Below are positions 35,374-44,769 of a DNA stretch of 64,000 nucleotides, piece by piece. Origin of the DNA: Elusimicrobiota bacterium (lineage in GTDB: Bacteria > Elusimicrobiota > Elusimicrobia > FEN-1173). Every line of letters begins with the position of its first letter. Positions within the stretch are counted from its first letter, which is position 1. The stretch is taken from NCBI GenBank assembly GCA_016722575.1, contig JADKIY010000002.1, positions 434,001-498,000 on the forward strand. Direction: 5' to 3'. The notes under the pieces were generated by a model. It did no database searches and was not told the DNA's origin. It was given only the letters and a program-made list of their open reading frames with translations. The position numbers and the translations under genes were made by a program.

Positions 35374-36612
35374 ATGCCACGCGCGAAAACGACGGCCGGC
35401 GCTTTGGACCCGGCCGAGGAGCTCGAACTCCTCCACAAGATTTCCCACATCATCGGTTCGACGCTCGAATTAAAAACCATCCTTCAGGAAATCGTCGCCT
35501 TGGTCAGCGGCTTGACGAAGTCCGACGCCTGCTTCATCTACCTTCACGAAGCCGCCCAGGGCCAATTGGTGCTGTCGGCCGCGAAACCGCCCCACCCCGG
35601 CGAAGTGGGCCAACTGCGCCTTAAAATGGGCGAAGGGCTGACCGGCTGGGTGGCGGAACACAAAAAACCCCTGGTTCTCCCCCAAAAAGCCCACGACGAC
35701 CACCGGTTCAAGTATTTCCAGGCCCTGCCCGAAGATCGTTTTGAAGCTTTTCTCTCGGTCCCCATTTTGGTTCGGGACGGCGTGGTCGGCGTCATCAACG
35801 TTCAGCACCGGAAACCCCACGCCTACACCGACCACACGCTGAAAATTCTGGCGACCATCGGCCGACAGGTCGGCGGCGCCATCGAGAACGGGCGGCTGTT
35901 CGAGGAAACCAAACGGCGGGCCAACGCGATTCAAACCCTCTCGGCGGTTTCCCACACGGTGGCGTCCGACCGCTTCCACGAAGAAATCCTCCAGCTGATC
36001 GTGGCCATGACGGCGTCCCTGATGGGCTCCAAAATCTGCTCGGTCATGTTGCTGAACGACGAAGGCACCGAGCTTCGCATCACCGCCACCCAGTCCCTCT
36101 CCCCGACCTATCGAAACAAGCCGCCCATCAAGGTGGACCAAAGCCTCTCCGGACAGGCCGTCCTGCAGAAAAAACCCGTGGCGGTGATCGACGTTCGAAA
36201 AGACAAGCGGTTCTCCTTCCCGGACATCGCGGCCTCCGAAGGGCTCGTCTCCCTCCTGTCGGTCCCCATGCTTTACAAAGACAAGGCCCTGGGCGTCATC
36301 AACGCCTACAGCGCCGAGGAATACGCCTTCACCAAAGAGGACATTTCGGTGCTCCAATCGGTGGCCAACCAATGCGCTTCGGCCATCATGCAGACGAGGC
36401 TCCTCCAGGAAAAACTCGCCGCCCAGGACGCCCTGGAATCCCGCAAGACCATCGAGCGGGCCAAGGGCATTCTGATGAAAAAACGCGGCATGACCGAACC
36501 CGAGGCTTTCCGGGAAATCCAGAAGCAGAGCATGGATCGACGGAAATCCATGAAGGAAATCGCCGAAGCCGTCCTCCTGGCCGAAGAGCTGGGCGGCTCC
36601 GGGAAAGCCTAA
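35374..36612 (+). CDS. GAF-GAF-ANTAR antitermination regulator
   Basis: 412 residues from ATG 35374. Two GAF sensor domains: one with VSGLTKSDACFIYL, MGEGLTGWVAEHKKPL and SVPILVRDGVVGVINVQH; the second with LMGSKICSVMLLNDEG, SLSGQAVLQKKPVAVIDV and SVPMLYKDKALGVINAYS. After a helical linker, the C-terminal about 60 residues are an ANTAR domain: RKTIERAKGILMKKRGMTEPEAFREIQKQSM and SMKEIAEAVLLAEEL. ANTAR domains bind paired RNA hairpins and stop terminator formation. It has no receiver domain, so it probably senses a small ligand itself, or redox state, through GAF. Candidate targets are the leaders at 50191, 54168 and 59192. Confidence 0.92.
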   Translation: MPRAKTTAGALDPAEELELLHKISHIIGSTLELKTILQEIVALVSGLTKSDACFIYLHEAAQGQLVLSAAKPPHPGEVGQLRLKMGEGLTGWVAEHKKPLVLPQKAHDDHRFKYFQALPEDRFEAFLSVPILVRDGVVGVINVQHRKPHAYTDHTLKILATIGRQVGGAIENGRLFEETKRRANAIQTLSAVSHTVASDRFHEEILQLIVAMTASLMGSKICSVMLLNDEGTELRITATQSLSPTYRNKPPIKVDQSLSGQAVLQKKPVAVIDVRKDKRFSFPDIAASEGLVSLLSVPMLYKDKALGVINAYSAEEYAFTKEDISVLQSVANQCASAIMQTRLLQEKLAAQDALESRKTIERAKGILMKKRGMTEPEAFREIQKQSMDRRKSMKEIAEAVLLAEELGGSGKA

Positions 36613-36629
36613 TCCCCCCCGCGGGACGT

Positions 36630-38302
36630 ATGCCCACGCTCCGTCTCGCCCTGGCCCAGGTCAATCCCACCGTGGGAGCCCTGGCCGCCAACGCCGATCA
36701 TTTAGTGTCGCGCGCCCAGACCGCCCGGGACCGGGGCGCGGACCTGGTCCTTTTCCCCGAAATGGCCCTCACCGGCTACCCCCCCGAAGACCTGTTGCTC
36801 GAACCCCTCTTCCTAAAAAAAACCGCCGACACGATAAAATCCCTGGCCCGGACCTTGCCCCGGGATTTGGCCGTGGTCCTGGGCGCCCCGACCGAATCGT
36901 CGAAGGGAATCCGAAACAGCGCGGTGGTGATTCACGGCGGAAGGATCCGGGGCCTCTACCACAAATGGTTTTTGCCCAACTACGGCGTTTTTGACGAAGC
37001 CCGTTATTTCGTCCCGGGGGACGAACCGTCGGTTTTCTCCCTGGGAGGCGTTCCCCTGGGCCTCACCATTTGCGAAGACGTCTGGAAACCGGGAGGGCCG
37101 GCGGTGGCCGCCGTTCGACGGGGGGCCCGGGCCCTGCTCAATCTTTCGGCCAGCCCCTTCCACGCCGGCAAATGGAAAATCCGGCGGGACGTCCTGGCCC
37201 GGAAATCCAGGGAATGCCGCGCGCCCCTTTTTTACTGCAATCTGATCGGCGGGCAGGACGAATTGGTGTACGACGGCGGGAGCCTGGCCCTGGACGCAAA
37301 AGGGCGGGTGTTCGCCCAGGCCCCCGCCTTTGAGGAAACCCTTCTGGTCGTGGACTGGACCGCCCCCGCGGGCGGCGGCAAACCCGCCTTTTCCCTTCCC
37401 CTCCGGGCCGGCGCCCGGGCGCCTTGGCCCGCGACCGCCGCGCGCCCTTTGGCCCCGATGGAGGAGATTCACAAGGCCCTCGTCCTGGGTTTGGGGGACT
37501 ACGTTCGAAAAAACAAATTTTCCAAAGTCCTCGTGGGGCTTTCGGGCGGGTGGATTCCGCTCTGGTGGCGGCCCTGGCCGTGGACGCCCTGGGAAAAGAC
37601 AACGTGGTCGGCGTCACCCTGCCCTCCCGGTTCAACGGCGCGGCCACCCGGGCCGACGCGCGAATCACGGCGGAAAATCTGGGCATCGCCTTCCACACGG
37701 TTCCGATCGAAACCATCGTGGGAAGTTTCCGAAAAACCCTGGCGCCCCTCTTCGCGGGGCGAGCGCCCGACGTCACCGAGGAAAACCTCCAATCCCGGGT
37801 GCGGGGCACGGTGCTCATGGCCCTTTCCAACAAATTCGGCTGGCTGGTGCTCACCACCGGAAACAAATCGGAACTTTCCACCGGGTACTTCACTCTTTAC
37901 GGGGATTCCGCCGGCGGCTTCGCCCCCATCAAGGACCTCCCCAAAGGCGTCGTGTACGATGTTTGCCGTTGGCGAAACGCCCGCGTCGGCCCCCACATTC
38001 CAGAGTCCGTCCTGACCCGGGCGCCCACGGCGGAACTGCGGAAAAACCAGACCGACCAGGACACCCTGCCGCCCTATCCCCAATTGGACGCCGTGGTCCG
38101 GGGCCACGTGGAAGGCCACGGATCGTTGAGGGAACTGACGGCCGGCGGCGTGCCCGCGGCCACGGCCCGACGGGTGCTCCGACTCATCGATTTGGCCGAA
38201 TACAAACGGCGCCAGGTTCCCCCGGGCGTTAAAATCACGCCCCGGGCCTTCGGCCGGGACCGCCGCATGCCCATCACCAACGGCTTTCGCCCCTGGGAAT
38301 AA
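36630..38302 (+). CDS. nadE: Glutamine-dependent NAD+ synthetase, one-base frameshift
   Basis: ATG 36630. The N-terminal nitrilase-like glutaminase domain is intact with its Glu-Lys-Cys triad (LFPEMALTGYPPEDLL, HKWFLPNYGVFDE, LTICEDVW). The frame breaks inside the synthetase ATP-pyrophosphatase motif: it reads VLVGLSGG and then shifts; the other frame continues VDSALVAALAVDALG through LTTGNKSELSTGYFTLYGD to a stop at 38302. One missing G in the run at 37548-37550 explains it and would restore SGGVDS. With that base the protein is about 557 residues, normal for this family. NadE is usually essential, so an assembly error is likelier than loss. It follows the ANTAR gene by 17 bases and overlaps the next start (TAATG). 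Confidence 0.88.
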
Positions 38303-39447
38303 TGGGCCTCCTCTACGTCCTCAAAGGGTTCTTCCTCTGGTTCCTCCCGCTGTCGGCGGGGACGACCTATTTGGTTTTGAAGGGGCCGCTGAAAGCGTGG
38401 CCCGCCCGCCGTCGGCGCCTCCTCGGATTGTTTTTGGGAATGGCGGCCGCCCTTGGGTCCCTCGGACGCGGGCGCGCGGCCCTGGACGGCGTGATCGCCA
38501 CCCACGTGGAAATATTGACCGCCGACCCGGCCAATTCCATGGCCCAGGGCGCCCTGATCGGGGACTTTATTCCCAGCCGTGTCCTCCTTTTCGGCGGCGG
38601 CGTTCCGGAAACCGTCCGGCCGGTCCTGGTGAAAATGGCCCCCGACCCCGGGGCCTGCGCCGAGGCCCTGGCCGCCTACCACCGAGCCAAGGCGTACCGG
38701 CGGGACCTCGGGATTTGGAACGCCTGCGGTCCGTCCCGGGAATACGACGCCGCGGCTTCGACGGGGGCGCCCAAAATACCCCGCCCGGACGACCCGCGCG
38801 CCGCGGAGCGGATCAACGCCGCCTGGAAACGAATCGAAACCTGGCTCGCCCGCCGCGCTCCCGACGCCCTGGCGGCCTTGAACGGTCCGGCCTCGGAAGA
38901 AAAAATGGCCGCCGCGGAAAAGGAAATGGGCCTGGGGTTCCCCGCCGATCTGCGGGCGAGCCTCCTTCGCCACGACGGGCAAAAAACAACGGTCCCCGCC
39001 GTTTACCCCGAGGGGTTGGCGGCGCTTTCGGTGGAAGGAATTTTGGAATCCTGGAAAATCCGAACCCACCGATTGGGCGGAAGGCTGAACGACCGGGACG
39101 ATTTTGACGGCTGGAGGAAATCCATCGCCCAAGGGGTGATATTCGTCGGCGGACCGGTCAAGGCCCGTTTGGCCGATCCCCGGTGGATCCCCATCGCGGA
39201 CTCCAACGGGGACGTTTTTTGGTTCGTGGATTTGGACCCGGCCCCCGGGGGAACGCCGGGACAGGTCATTGAAGTCGACCCCGAAGGCACGACGTGGGAA
39301 GTTCGTTCCTCCTCCCTCGCGGATCATTTGACCGGTTACGCCGACGCTTTGGATCGGGGCGATTTCACCCCGGACCCCAAATTCGGCCAAATCACAGCGA
39401 AGATCCGCCGCCCGGCACCCCGGGGCCTCCCGGACTATTTAAAATGA
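38302..39447 (+). CDS. Membrane-anchored protein with C-terminal SMI1/KNR4 domain
   Basis: 381 residues. An N-terminal helix (FFLWFLPLSAGTTYLVL), a second (LLGLFLGMAAALGSLG), a middle region with two Cys (PDPGACAEAL, WNACGPSREY), then an SMI1/KNR4 (SUKH) domain: AWKRIETWLARRAPDALAAL, EKEMGLGFPADLRASLLRHDGQ, WIPIADSNGDVFWFVDLDP and GQVIEVDPEG. SUKH domains are scaffold or toxin-immunity modules. There is no toxin gene nearby, so it is more likely a housekeeping variant. Translationally coupled to nadE and to the SDR gene (ATGA). Confidence 0.75.
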   Translation: MGLLYVLKGFFLWFLPLSAGTTYLVLKGPLKAWPARRRRLLGLFLGMAAALGSLGRGRAALDGVIATHVEILTADPANSMAQGALIGDFIPSRVLLFGGGVPETVRPVLVKMAPDPGACAEALAAYHRAKAYRRDLGIWNACGPSREYDAAASTGAPKIPRPDDPRAAERINAAWKRIETWLARRAPDALAALNGPASEEKMAAAEKEMGLGFPADLRASLLRHDGQKTTVPAVYPEGLAALSVEGILESWKIRTHRLGGRLNDRDDFDGWRKSIAQGVIFVGGPVKARLADPRWIPIADSNGDVFWFVDLDPAPGGTPGQVIEVDPEGTTWEVRSSSLADHLTGYADALDRGDFTPDPKFGQITAKIRRPAPRGLPDYLK

Positions 39448-40241
39448 CCGCCCCCGTCGCCCTCCTCACCGGCGCCTCCAGCGGCATCGGGCGCGAAACG
39501 GCCCTTCAACTGGCGGCCAAGGGCTGGCGCCTGGCCTTGACCGCCCGACGGGAAGACCGCCTGCGGGAATTGGCCGCCGCGATTCAAGCGGCCGGGGGTC
39601 CGGCGCCCCTGGTTCTCCCCGGGGACATCGCCCAACCCGGAGCGGCCGCGGCCCTGGTTGAAAAAACAGCGGCCCATTTCGGGCGGCTGGACGTGTTGAT
39701 CAACAACGCCGGAATTCTTCGGATGTCGAACTTTCTTGAAATGCCGCTGGCGGAAATGCGGGAGGTTTTTGAAACCAATTTCTGGGCCACGGTGGAAACC
39801 GTCCGCGCGGCCGTGCCCGTCATGGAACAACGGGGCGGCGGCCGCGTCGTTCAAATCGGGTCCGGCGTCGGCCGACGGGGACTGCCCTTTATGGGCGCCT
39901 ATTCCGCCAGCAAGTTTGCCCTCTTGGGCTTGACGGAAAGTTTGCGGGTGGAGCTGGCGGCCAAAGGGATATCGTTTAGCTTGGTTTTGCCCGGCGGCAC
40001 CGACACGGAAATGCCGGCCAACGTGGACCGACGCCGCCTCCCCCCCGGGTATCCCCACCGGGAAGGCACCCGGGTGTCGGCGGCCCGGGCGGCCCGCACG
40101 GTGGTCAAAGCGGTGGAGCGGGGCGGGGCGGAATATTTTGTCCCCTGGTGGGTGCGGCCGGCGGCTTGGGTGTCAGCGGTCTGGCCGCGATTCGCGGATT
40201 TTCTCGTTAAGAAAGGATACAGGACCCTTCAATGGAAATAG
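39444..40241 (+). CDS. Short-chain dehydrogenase/reductase
   Basis: 265 residues. Classical SDR: cofactor loop TGASSGIGRETALQL, NNAG motif in VLINNAGILR, catalytic Ser in VVQIGSGVGRRG, and YSASK with the Tyr-Lys pair. An Arg after the first strand (LTARREDRL) favours NADPH. The C-terminus has a hydrophobic tail (WVRPAAWVSAVWPRFADFLV) suggesting membrane contact. Substrate unknown. The start overlaps the previous stop and the last ten bases overlap ychF. Confidence 0.88.
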   Translation: MTAPVALLTGASSGIGRETALQLAAKGWRLALTARREDRLRELAAAIQAAGGPAPLVLPGDIAQPGAAAALVEKTAAHFGRLDVLINNAGILRMSNFLEMPLAEMREVFETNFWATVETVRAAVPVMEQRGGGRVVQIGSGVGRRGLPFMGAYSASKFALLGLTESLRVELAAKGISFSLVLPGGTDTEMPANVDRRRLPPGYPHREGTRVSAARAARTVVKAVERGGAEYFVPWWVRPAAWVSAVWPRFADFLVKKGYRTLQWK

Positions 40242-41305
40242 GCATCGTCGGACTCCCCAACGTGGGGAAATCAACGCTCTTCAACGCGCTGACGGGCGCC
40301 CAAGCGGCCGCCAGCAACTTTCCCTTCACCACCATCGACCCGAACGTGGGCGTCGTGCCCCTGCCGGACCCGCGGCTGGCCGTCTTGGGCAAAATGTTCG
40401 CGAGCGAAAAGGTGACGCCCGCCGGCATCAAGTTCGTGGACATCGCGGGGTTGGTCAAGGGCGCCAGCCAGGGCGAAGGCCTGGGGAACAAGTTCCTTTC
40501 CCACATCCGCGCCGTGGACGCCATCGCCCACGTGGTTCGGTGCTTCCACGACCCGGACGTCGTGAACGTCCTGGGCAAAATCGATCCCGGGGAAGCGGCC
40601 GACATCATCGAAACCGAGCTTCTGCTCTCGGATCTTCAGCAGGCGCAAAAGGCCCTGGAACGATTGGAAGGGCCCGCCCGCTCGGGGGACAAAAAAGCCC
40701 GGGAGCGGCTGGACCTCATGAAATCCATCGCGAAGGGGTTTGAAGAGGGCCGATCCGCCCGAAGCCAAAACATCCCGGCCGACCTCCAACAGGAGCAGGG
40801 ATTTCTGACGGGCAAGCCCGTGCTCTTCGTCGCCAACTGCGACGAAAAGGGACCCGAGCCGGACCTCCTGGCCGCCATTCAGGAGCGCGCCACCCGGGAA
40901 AACGCCCAGGTGGTCGCCCTCTGCGCCAAGATGGAAGCCGAGATCGTCCAACTGCCGCCGGAGGAACGCGCGACTTTTTACGAATCGGCCGGCATCACCT
41001 CGCCCGGCCTGGCGGAGCTGGCCAACGCGGGGAAGAAACTGCTCAAAGTCATGACGTATTTCACCGCGGGCCCCGAGGAATCCCGGGCCTGGCTCATTCC
41101 CGAAGGGACCCGGGCCCAAAAAGCCGCCGGGAAAATCCACTCGGACATCGAACGGGGTTTCATCCGGGCGGAAAAATACCGCTACGACGACCTCGTGCGC
41201 CACGGATCGGTCAAGGCCCTGCAGGAGAAAGGCCTTGTTTCCATGGAGGGCAAGGACTATATTATGGTGGACGGCGACGTGGTTTACTTTCGATTTAACG
41301 TGTGA
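40232..41305 (+). CDS. ychF: Obg-family GTPase/ATPase YchF
   Basis: 357 residues. P-loop GLPNVGKSTLFNAL, switch region FPFTTIDPNVGVV, DIAGLVKGASQGEGLGNKFL, the non-standard NCDE in place of NKxD (LFVANCDEKG), and the C-terminal TGS domain (YFTAGPEESRAWLIPEGT, KYRYDDLVRHGSVK, DYIMVDGDVVYFRFNV). YchF hydrolyses ATP in preference to GTP, associates with ribosomes and modulates stress responses. The start lies inside the SDR gene with an AGGA ribosome site. Confidence 0.95.
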   Translation: MEIGIVGLPNVGKSTLFNALTGAQAAASNFPFTTIDPNVGVVPLPDPRLAVLGKMFASEKVTPAGIKFVDIAGLVKGASQGEGLGNKFLSHIRAVDAIAHVVRCFHDPDVVNVLGKIDPGEAADIIETELLLSDLQQAQKALERLEGPARSGDKKARERLDLMKSIAKGFEEGRSARSQNIPADLQQEQGFLTGKPVLFVANCDEKGPEPDLLAAIQERATRENAQVVALCAKMEAEIVQLPPEERATFYESAGITSPGLAELANAGKKLLKVMTYFTAGPEESRAWLIPEGTRAQKAAGKIHSDIERGFIRAEKYRYDDLVRHGSVKALQEKGLVSMEGKDYIMVDGDVVYFRFNV

Positions 41306-41314
41306 GGTGGCGCA

Positions 41315-41602
41315 ATGGACGAAACTCCGAACAAAGCGAACGAAGCCCGGGCCCACGTGGCCATGATGGGACGGATGACGGCCTGGGGCGGCTGGATTTT
41401 GGCGCTGGGATCCTTGGTCCTGGGGCAATACCTATTGAACAAAATGCATCAGGAAATCATCGGGATGCAGCAGGAAAATAAAAATCTTCAGATCAGCTTG
41501 TCCGAATCCCGGGAACGGCTTCAAAAACACATCATGGAATTGGCCGAGAAAAGGGCGGCCGACAAAAAATCAGCGGCCGGCTCCAAAAAAACGCCTCGCT
41601 AA
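41315..41602 (+). CDS. Small membrane protein with coiled-coil tail
   Basis: 95 residues: one helix (MTAWGGWILALGSLVLGQYLL) followed by a heptad-rich segment (MHQEIIGMQQENKNLQISLSESRERLQKHIMELAEK) and a Lys-rich end. Probably a bitopic inner-membrane protein with a cytoplasmic coiled coil. Ribosome site GAGGTGGCG. The stop overlaps that of the convergent gene. Function unknown. Confidence 0.7.
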   Translation: MDETPNKANEARAHVAMMGRMTAWGGWILALGSLVLGQYLLNKMHQEIIGMQQENKNLQISLSESRERLQKHIMELAEKRAADKKSAAGSKKTPR

Positions 41603-42489
41603 CCCAACAACGCCTTAAGGGCGGCGTCGATGTCCGGATGCCGGAAGCGGTAACCGGACTCGAGCAGGCGCCGCGGCTCCACCCGCTGGCTGGCCAACAG
41701 CAACGCCTCGGCCATTTCCCCCAAAACCAATCGAGCGGCAAATCCCGGCACGGGGAAGATCGTCGGCCGATGGAGGGCCCGTCCCAGGGCCTTGGTGAAC
41801 TCCCGGTTGGTCAGGGCCTGGGGGGCCACGGCGTTCAAGGGGCCTTCCAAGGTCGCCGTCGACAACACGTGGCGCACCGCCCCCACGGCGTCCTCCAGGG
41901 AAATCCAACCCATAAATTGATCGCCGCTCCCGAGGGTCCCGCCCAAACCCAATTTAAACGGCAACAACATTTTGGCCAAGGCGCCGCCCCGCTCGCTTAA
42001 CACCACGCCGAAACGCACGTGGGCCACCCGTAGGCCCTTTTGGCGGGCGGGTTCCGCCGCCGCTTCCCAGGCCCTGCAGACGTCGGGCAGAAACCCCGTC
42101 CCGGCGGGGCTGGTTTCCCCCAGAGCGTCGTGGCCCCGGTTTCCGTAAAAACCGATGGCCGAAGCGCAGACAAAAGCCTTCGGCGGCCGCGCGAGACCCG
42201 CAAGGGATTGGGCCAAAAGCTCGGTGCCGACCACCCGGCTTTGAAGAATTTCGTTCTTGAGTTTCCGGGTCCAGCGTCCGGCGGCGATGCTTTTCCCCGC
42301 CAGGTGAACGACGGCGTCGAACCCGTCCAAACCGGCTTTGTCGATGGTCCCCGCGGCGGGGTCCCAGAGAACGTGGGGCTCCGGGGTCGCCCGCCGGGCC
42401 AGCCGAACCACCTCGACGCCGTCCGCCCGCAGGGCGGCCGTCAGCGCCTCGCCGATCAATCCGGTGGAACCCGAAATTAATATTTTCAT
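41599..42489 (-). CDS. TIGR01777-family NAD-dependent epimerase/dehydratase (SDR39U1-like)
   Basis: 296 residues. Rossmann motif MKILISGSTGLIGEALTAAL, then AVVHLAGKSIAAGRWT, ASAIGFYGNRG and GTGFLPDVCRAWE, and the family C-terminus with LNAVAPQALTNREFTKALG and FAARLVLGEMAEALLLASQR. The family is the extended SDR type of YfcH; exact reaction not established. Good ribosome site (GAGGAG) before the ATG. Divergent from cstA. Confidence 0.9.
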   Translation of the reverse strand: MKILISGSTGLIGEALTAALRADGVEVVRLARRATPEPHVLWDPAAGTIDKAGLDGFDAVVHLAGKSIAAGRWTRKLKNEILQSRVVGTELLAQSLAGLARPPKAFVCASAIGFYGNRGHDALGETSPAGTGFLPDVCRAWEAAAEPARQKGLRVAHVRFGVVLSERGGALAKMLLPFKLGLGGTLGSGDQFMGWISLEDAVGAVRHVLSTATLEGPLNAVAPQALTNREFTKALGRALHRPTIFPVPGFAARLVLGEMAEALLLASQRVEPRRLLESGYRFRHPDIDAALKALLG

Positions 42490-42594
42490 GGAGTCGCTCC
42501 TCGTCGGGAACTGTCTTCAAAAATCCCTTTCGGGCCGCAAACGCGGTTTTCGCTCCGAGTGAATTTTCGAAAACAGTTCCGGTGCCGCAAATCC

Positions 42595-42600
42595 TATAAT
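42595..42600 (+). promoter_or_regulatory. -10 box of cstA operon
   Basis: Consensus TATAAT at 42595-42600; a leader of about 20 bases with GGGAGG before GTG 42628. No good -35 at 16-18 bases. Confidence 0.45.
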
Positions 42601-42627
42601 AACGCTTAAGTCCCCGGGAGGAATCAC

Positions 42628-44319
42628 GTGCGCATTTCCCTCATGGCCGCCATGGCCGGAATCCTTTTCCTCACCGCCTACGCGTTTTACGGGCGGCTTC
42701 TGGCGCGCCTTTTCGGTTTAAAACGCGGCCGCCCCACCCCCGCCCACACCCAACAGGACGGCGTCGATTTTGTCCCCGCCAAGGGCCCCATGCTTCTGGC
42801 CCAGCATTTCTCGGCCATTGCGGCCGCGGGCCCCATCGTGGGACCGATCCTGGCGGGGATCTGGTTCGGTTGGTTGCCGGCCCTGCTCTGGATCGTTCTG
42901 GGGTCCATTTTCCTGGGGGCCGTCCACGACTACGCGAGCCTCGTGGGGTCGGTCCGGCACAAAGCCCAGAGCGTGGCGGAACTTTTTCGGGAACACATCG
43001 GCCCCCGGGCCTATAAATTTTTCGTGGCCTTCGTCTGGCTTTCCTTGATCTACGTCATCACGGCCTTCACCGACATCACCAGCGCCAGCTTCATGGAGGC
43101 CCAGTACGGCGGCGGGGTGGCGACTTCCTCCCTCGTTTATTTGCTGATCGGACTGGGGTTGGGCGTCCTCTTGACCAAAACCCGGACGCCCCTCTGGGCG
43201 GCCACGCTCGTGGCGGTCCCCCTGGTGGCCCTGTCCATTTGGTACGGACCGTCTTTCCCCCTCAAAATTCCCGACGGGGGAATGATCCGCCCCCAATTGG
43301 CCTGGGACTACATCATCCTGGCCTACTGCTTTTTCGCCTCCATGATTCCCCTCTGGCTCCTTCTTCAACCCCGGGGGTACCTGGGCGGGTTTTTCCTCTA
43401 CGGCACCTTGATCGCCGGGGTGGCGGGGCTTTTTCTGGGAGGCGATCGGGCCCAGTATCCGGCCTTTATCGGCTTCACCTCCAAGGGCGGCATGCCGTTG
43501 TTCCCCATGTTGTTTGTGACGGTGGCCTGCGGCGCCTGCTCCGGTTTCCACGGGCTGGTGGGCTCCGGCACGACGTCCAAGCAAATCGACGTGGAAACCG
43601 ATTGCCGGCTGGTGGGTTACGGCGGCATGCTCCTGGAAGCCCTGGTGGCGGTCATCGCCCTGGCGACCCTCATGCTCCTGCCCGCGGGCGACGCTTCGCT
43701 CTCCCTGGGCCCGGACCGGATTTACGCCAACGGCCTGGCGCGGTTTGTCGAACGCTTCGGCTTGAACCCCGATCTGGCCCGAAGCTTCGCTCTCCTGGCC
43801 TTCGCCACGTTTATTTACGACACGCTGGACGTCACCACGCGCCTGGGCCGCTACATGCTTCAGGAACTAACGGGCTGGAAAGGGGTCAAAGGAGGGGCGG
43901 CGGCCACGCTCTTGACCCTGGCGCTTCCCGCCTATTTCGTGACCTTGCAAATGACCGACGCGACGGGCGCGCCGATTCCCGCGTGGAAACTCTTTTGGAC
44001 GATTTTTGGAACGTCGAACCAGCTGTTGGCCGGTTTGACGCTCCTGGGCCTCACCCTGTGGCTGAAACGCACGGGGCGGTTTTGGCTCGTGACCGCGGTG
44101 CCCATGGCCTTTATGATGGGCATGACGCTGTGGGCTCTGGGCCGCACCATCGGGCCCTGGGCGGCCACGTTGTTTTCAAAACCCCACTGGGAAACCATCC
44201 CGATCGTCGCCGTCGTGTTGTCCGGCCTGGCGATCCTGCTGATTGTGGAATCCCTGGGCACGCTCCGCCGGGCTCTCCCGGAATCGGAGCCTGAACTTCA
44301 ATTGGAAAGGGCGGAGTAA
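42628..44319 (+). CDS. cstA: Carbon starvation protein A (peptide/pyruvate transporter)
   Basis: 563 residues from GTG 42628. Family landmarks: LAQHFSAIAAAGPIVGPILAG, WIVLGSIFLGAVHDYASL, FHGLVGSGTTSKQID, and GTSNQLLAGLTLLGLTLWL. About 14-16 helices; shorter than E. coli CstA (about 700) but normal for this clade of CstA proteins. CstA proteins take up peptides or pyruvate. The stop abuts the exbB-like start, so the four genes to 45964 form one operon. Confidence 0.92.
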   Translation: MRISLMAAMAGILFLTAYAFYGRLLARLFGLKRGRPTPAHTQQDGVDFVPAKGPMLLAQHFSAIAAAGPIVGPILAGIWFGWLPALLWIVLGSIFLGAVHDYASLVGSVRHKAQSVAELFREHIGPRAYKFFVAFVWLSLIYVITAFTDITSASFMEAQYGGGVATSSLVYLLIGLGLGVLLTKTRTPLWAATLVAVPLVALSIWYGPSFPLKIPDGGMIRPQLAWDYIILAYCFFASMIPLWLLLQPRGYLGGFFLYGTLIAGVAGLFLGGDRAQYPAFIGFTSKGGMPLFPMLFVTVACGACSGFHGLVGSGTTSKQIDVETDCRLVGYGGMLLEALVAVIALATLMLLPAGDASLSLGPDRIYANGLARFVERFGLNPDLARSFALLAFATFIYDTLDVTTRLGRYMLQELTGWKGVKGGAAATLLTLALPAYFVTLQMTDATGAPIPAWKLFWTIFGTSNQLLAGLTLLGLTLWLKRTGRFWLVTAVPMAFMMGMTLWALGRTIGPWAATLFSKPHWETIPIVAVVLSGLAILLIVESLGTLRRALPESEPELQLERAE

Positions 44320-44769
44320 ATGCAAACCTTTGATCTGAAACACACCCTGTTGTTGGGGTGGCCGATTCTGAGCGTGCTGTTGGTGTTCTCGGTCGTGACC
44401 GTGGCCGTGCTGTTCGAGTCCTGGTCCACCCTCAAATGGGTGCGGGTGTTCCTGGCCAAACCCGACGGCGAAAAGGACGCCAAACCCCTCGTGGAGAAGA
44501 TCGAACAGCGGCTGGCCCTCCTGGGCACCATCGCCAACGCCTCGCCCTTCGTGGGCCTGTTGGGCACCGTGATCGGCATCATACGGGCCTTCCACACCAT
44601 CTCCCAGGCGGCGGGCTCGGGCGGTGGAATGACGTTGGTGGCCGGAGGCATCTCGGAGGCCCTGGTGTCGACGGCCGCGGGCTTGGCCGTGGCCATTCCG
44701 GCCAGCATGATCTACAACTATTTCACCTTCCACCTGGAACGCCTCCAGCGGCTTTCCCGGGGCGTCTGA
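44320..44769 (+). CDS. exbB: ExbB/TolQ-type proton channel subunit
   Basis: 149 residues, short form. Helix 1 GWPILSVLLVFSVVTVAVLFE, then the family core ANASPFVGLLGTVIGIIRAFHTI, and SEALVSTAAGLAVAIPASMIYNYF. It works with ExbD to use proton flow to energise TonB. Starts right after cstA; stop overlaps exbD start (TGATG). Confidence 0.93.
   Translation: MQTFDLKHTLLLGWPILSVLLVFSVVTVAVLFESWSTLKWVRVFLAKPDGEKDAKPLVEKIEQRLALLGTIANASPFVGLLGTVIGIIRAFHTISQAAGSGGGMTLVAGGISEALVSTAAGLAVAIPASMIYNYFTFHLERLQRLSRGV

Noticed and set aside
38302..39447. SMI1/KNR4 gene as part of a toxin-immunity module
   Set aside because: Neighbours are housekeeping genes (nadE, SDR, ychF) with no polymorphic-toxin or secretion signal, so the immunity reading lacks support.
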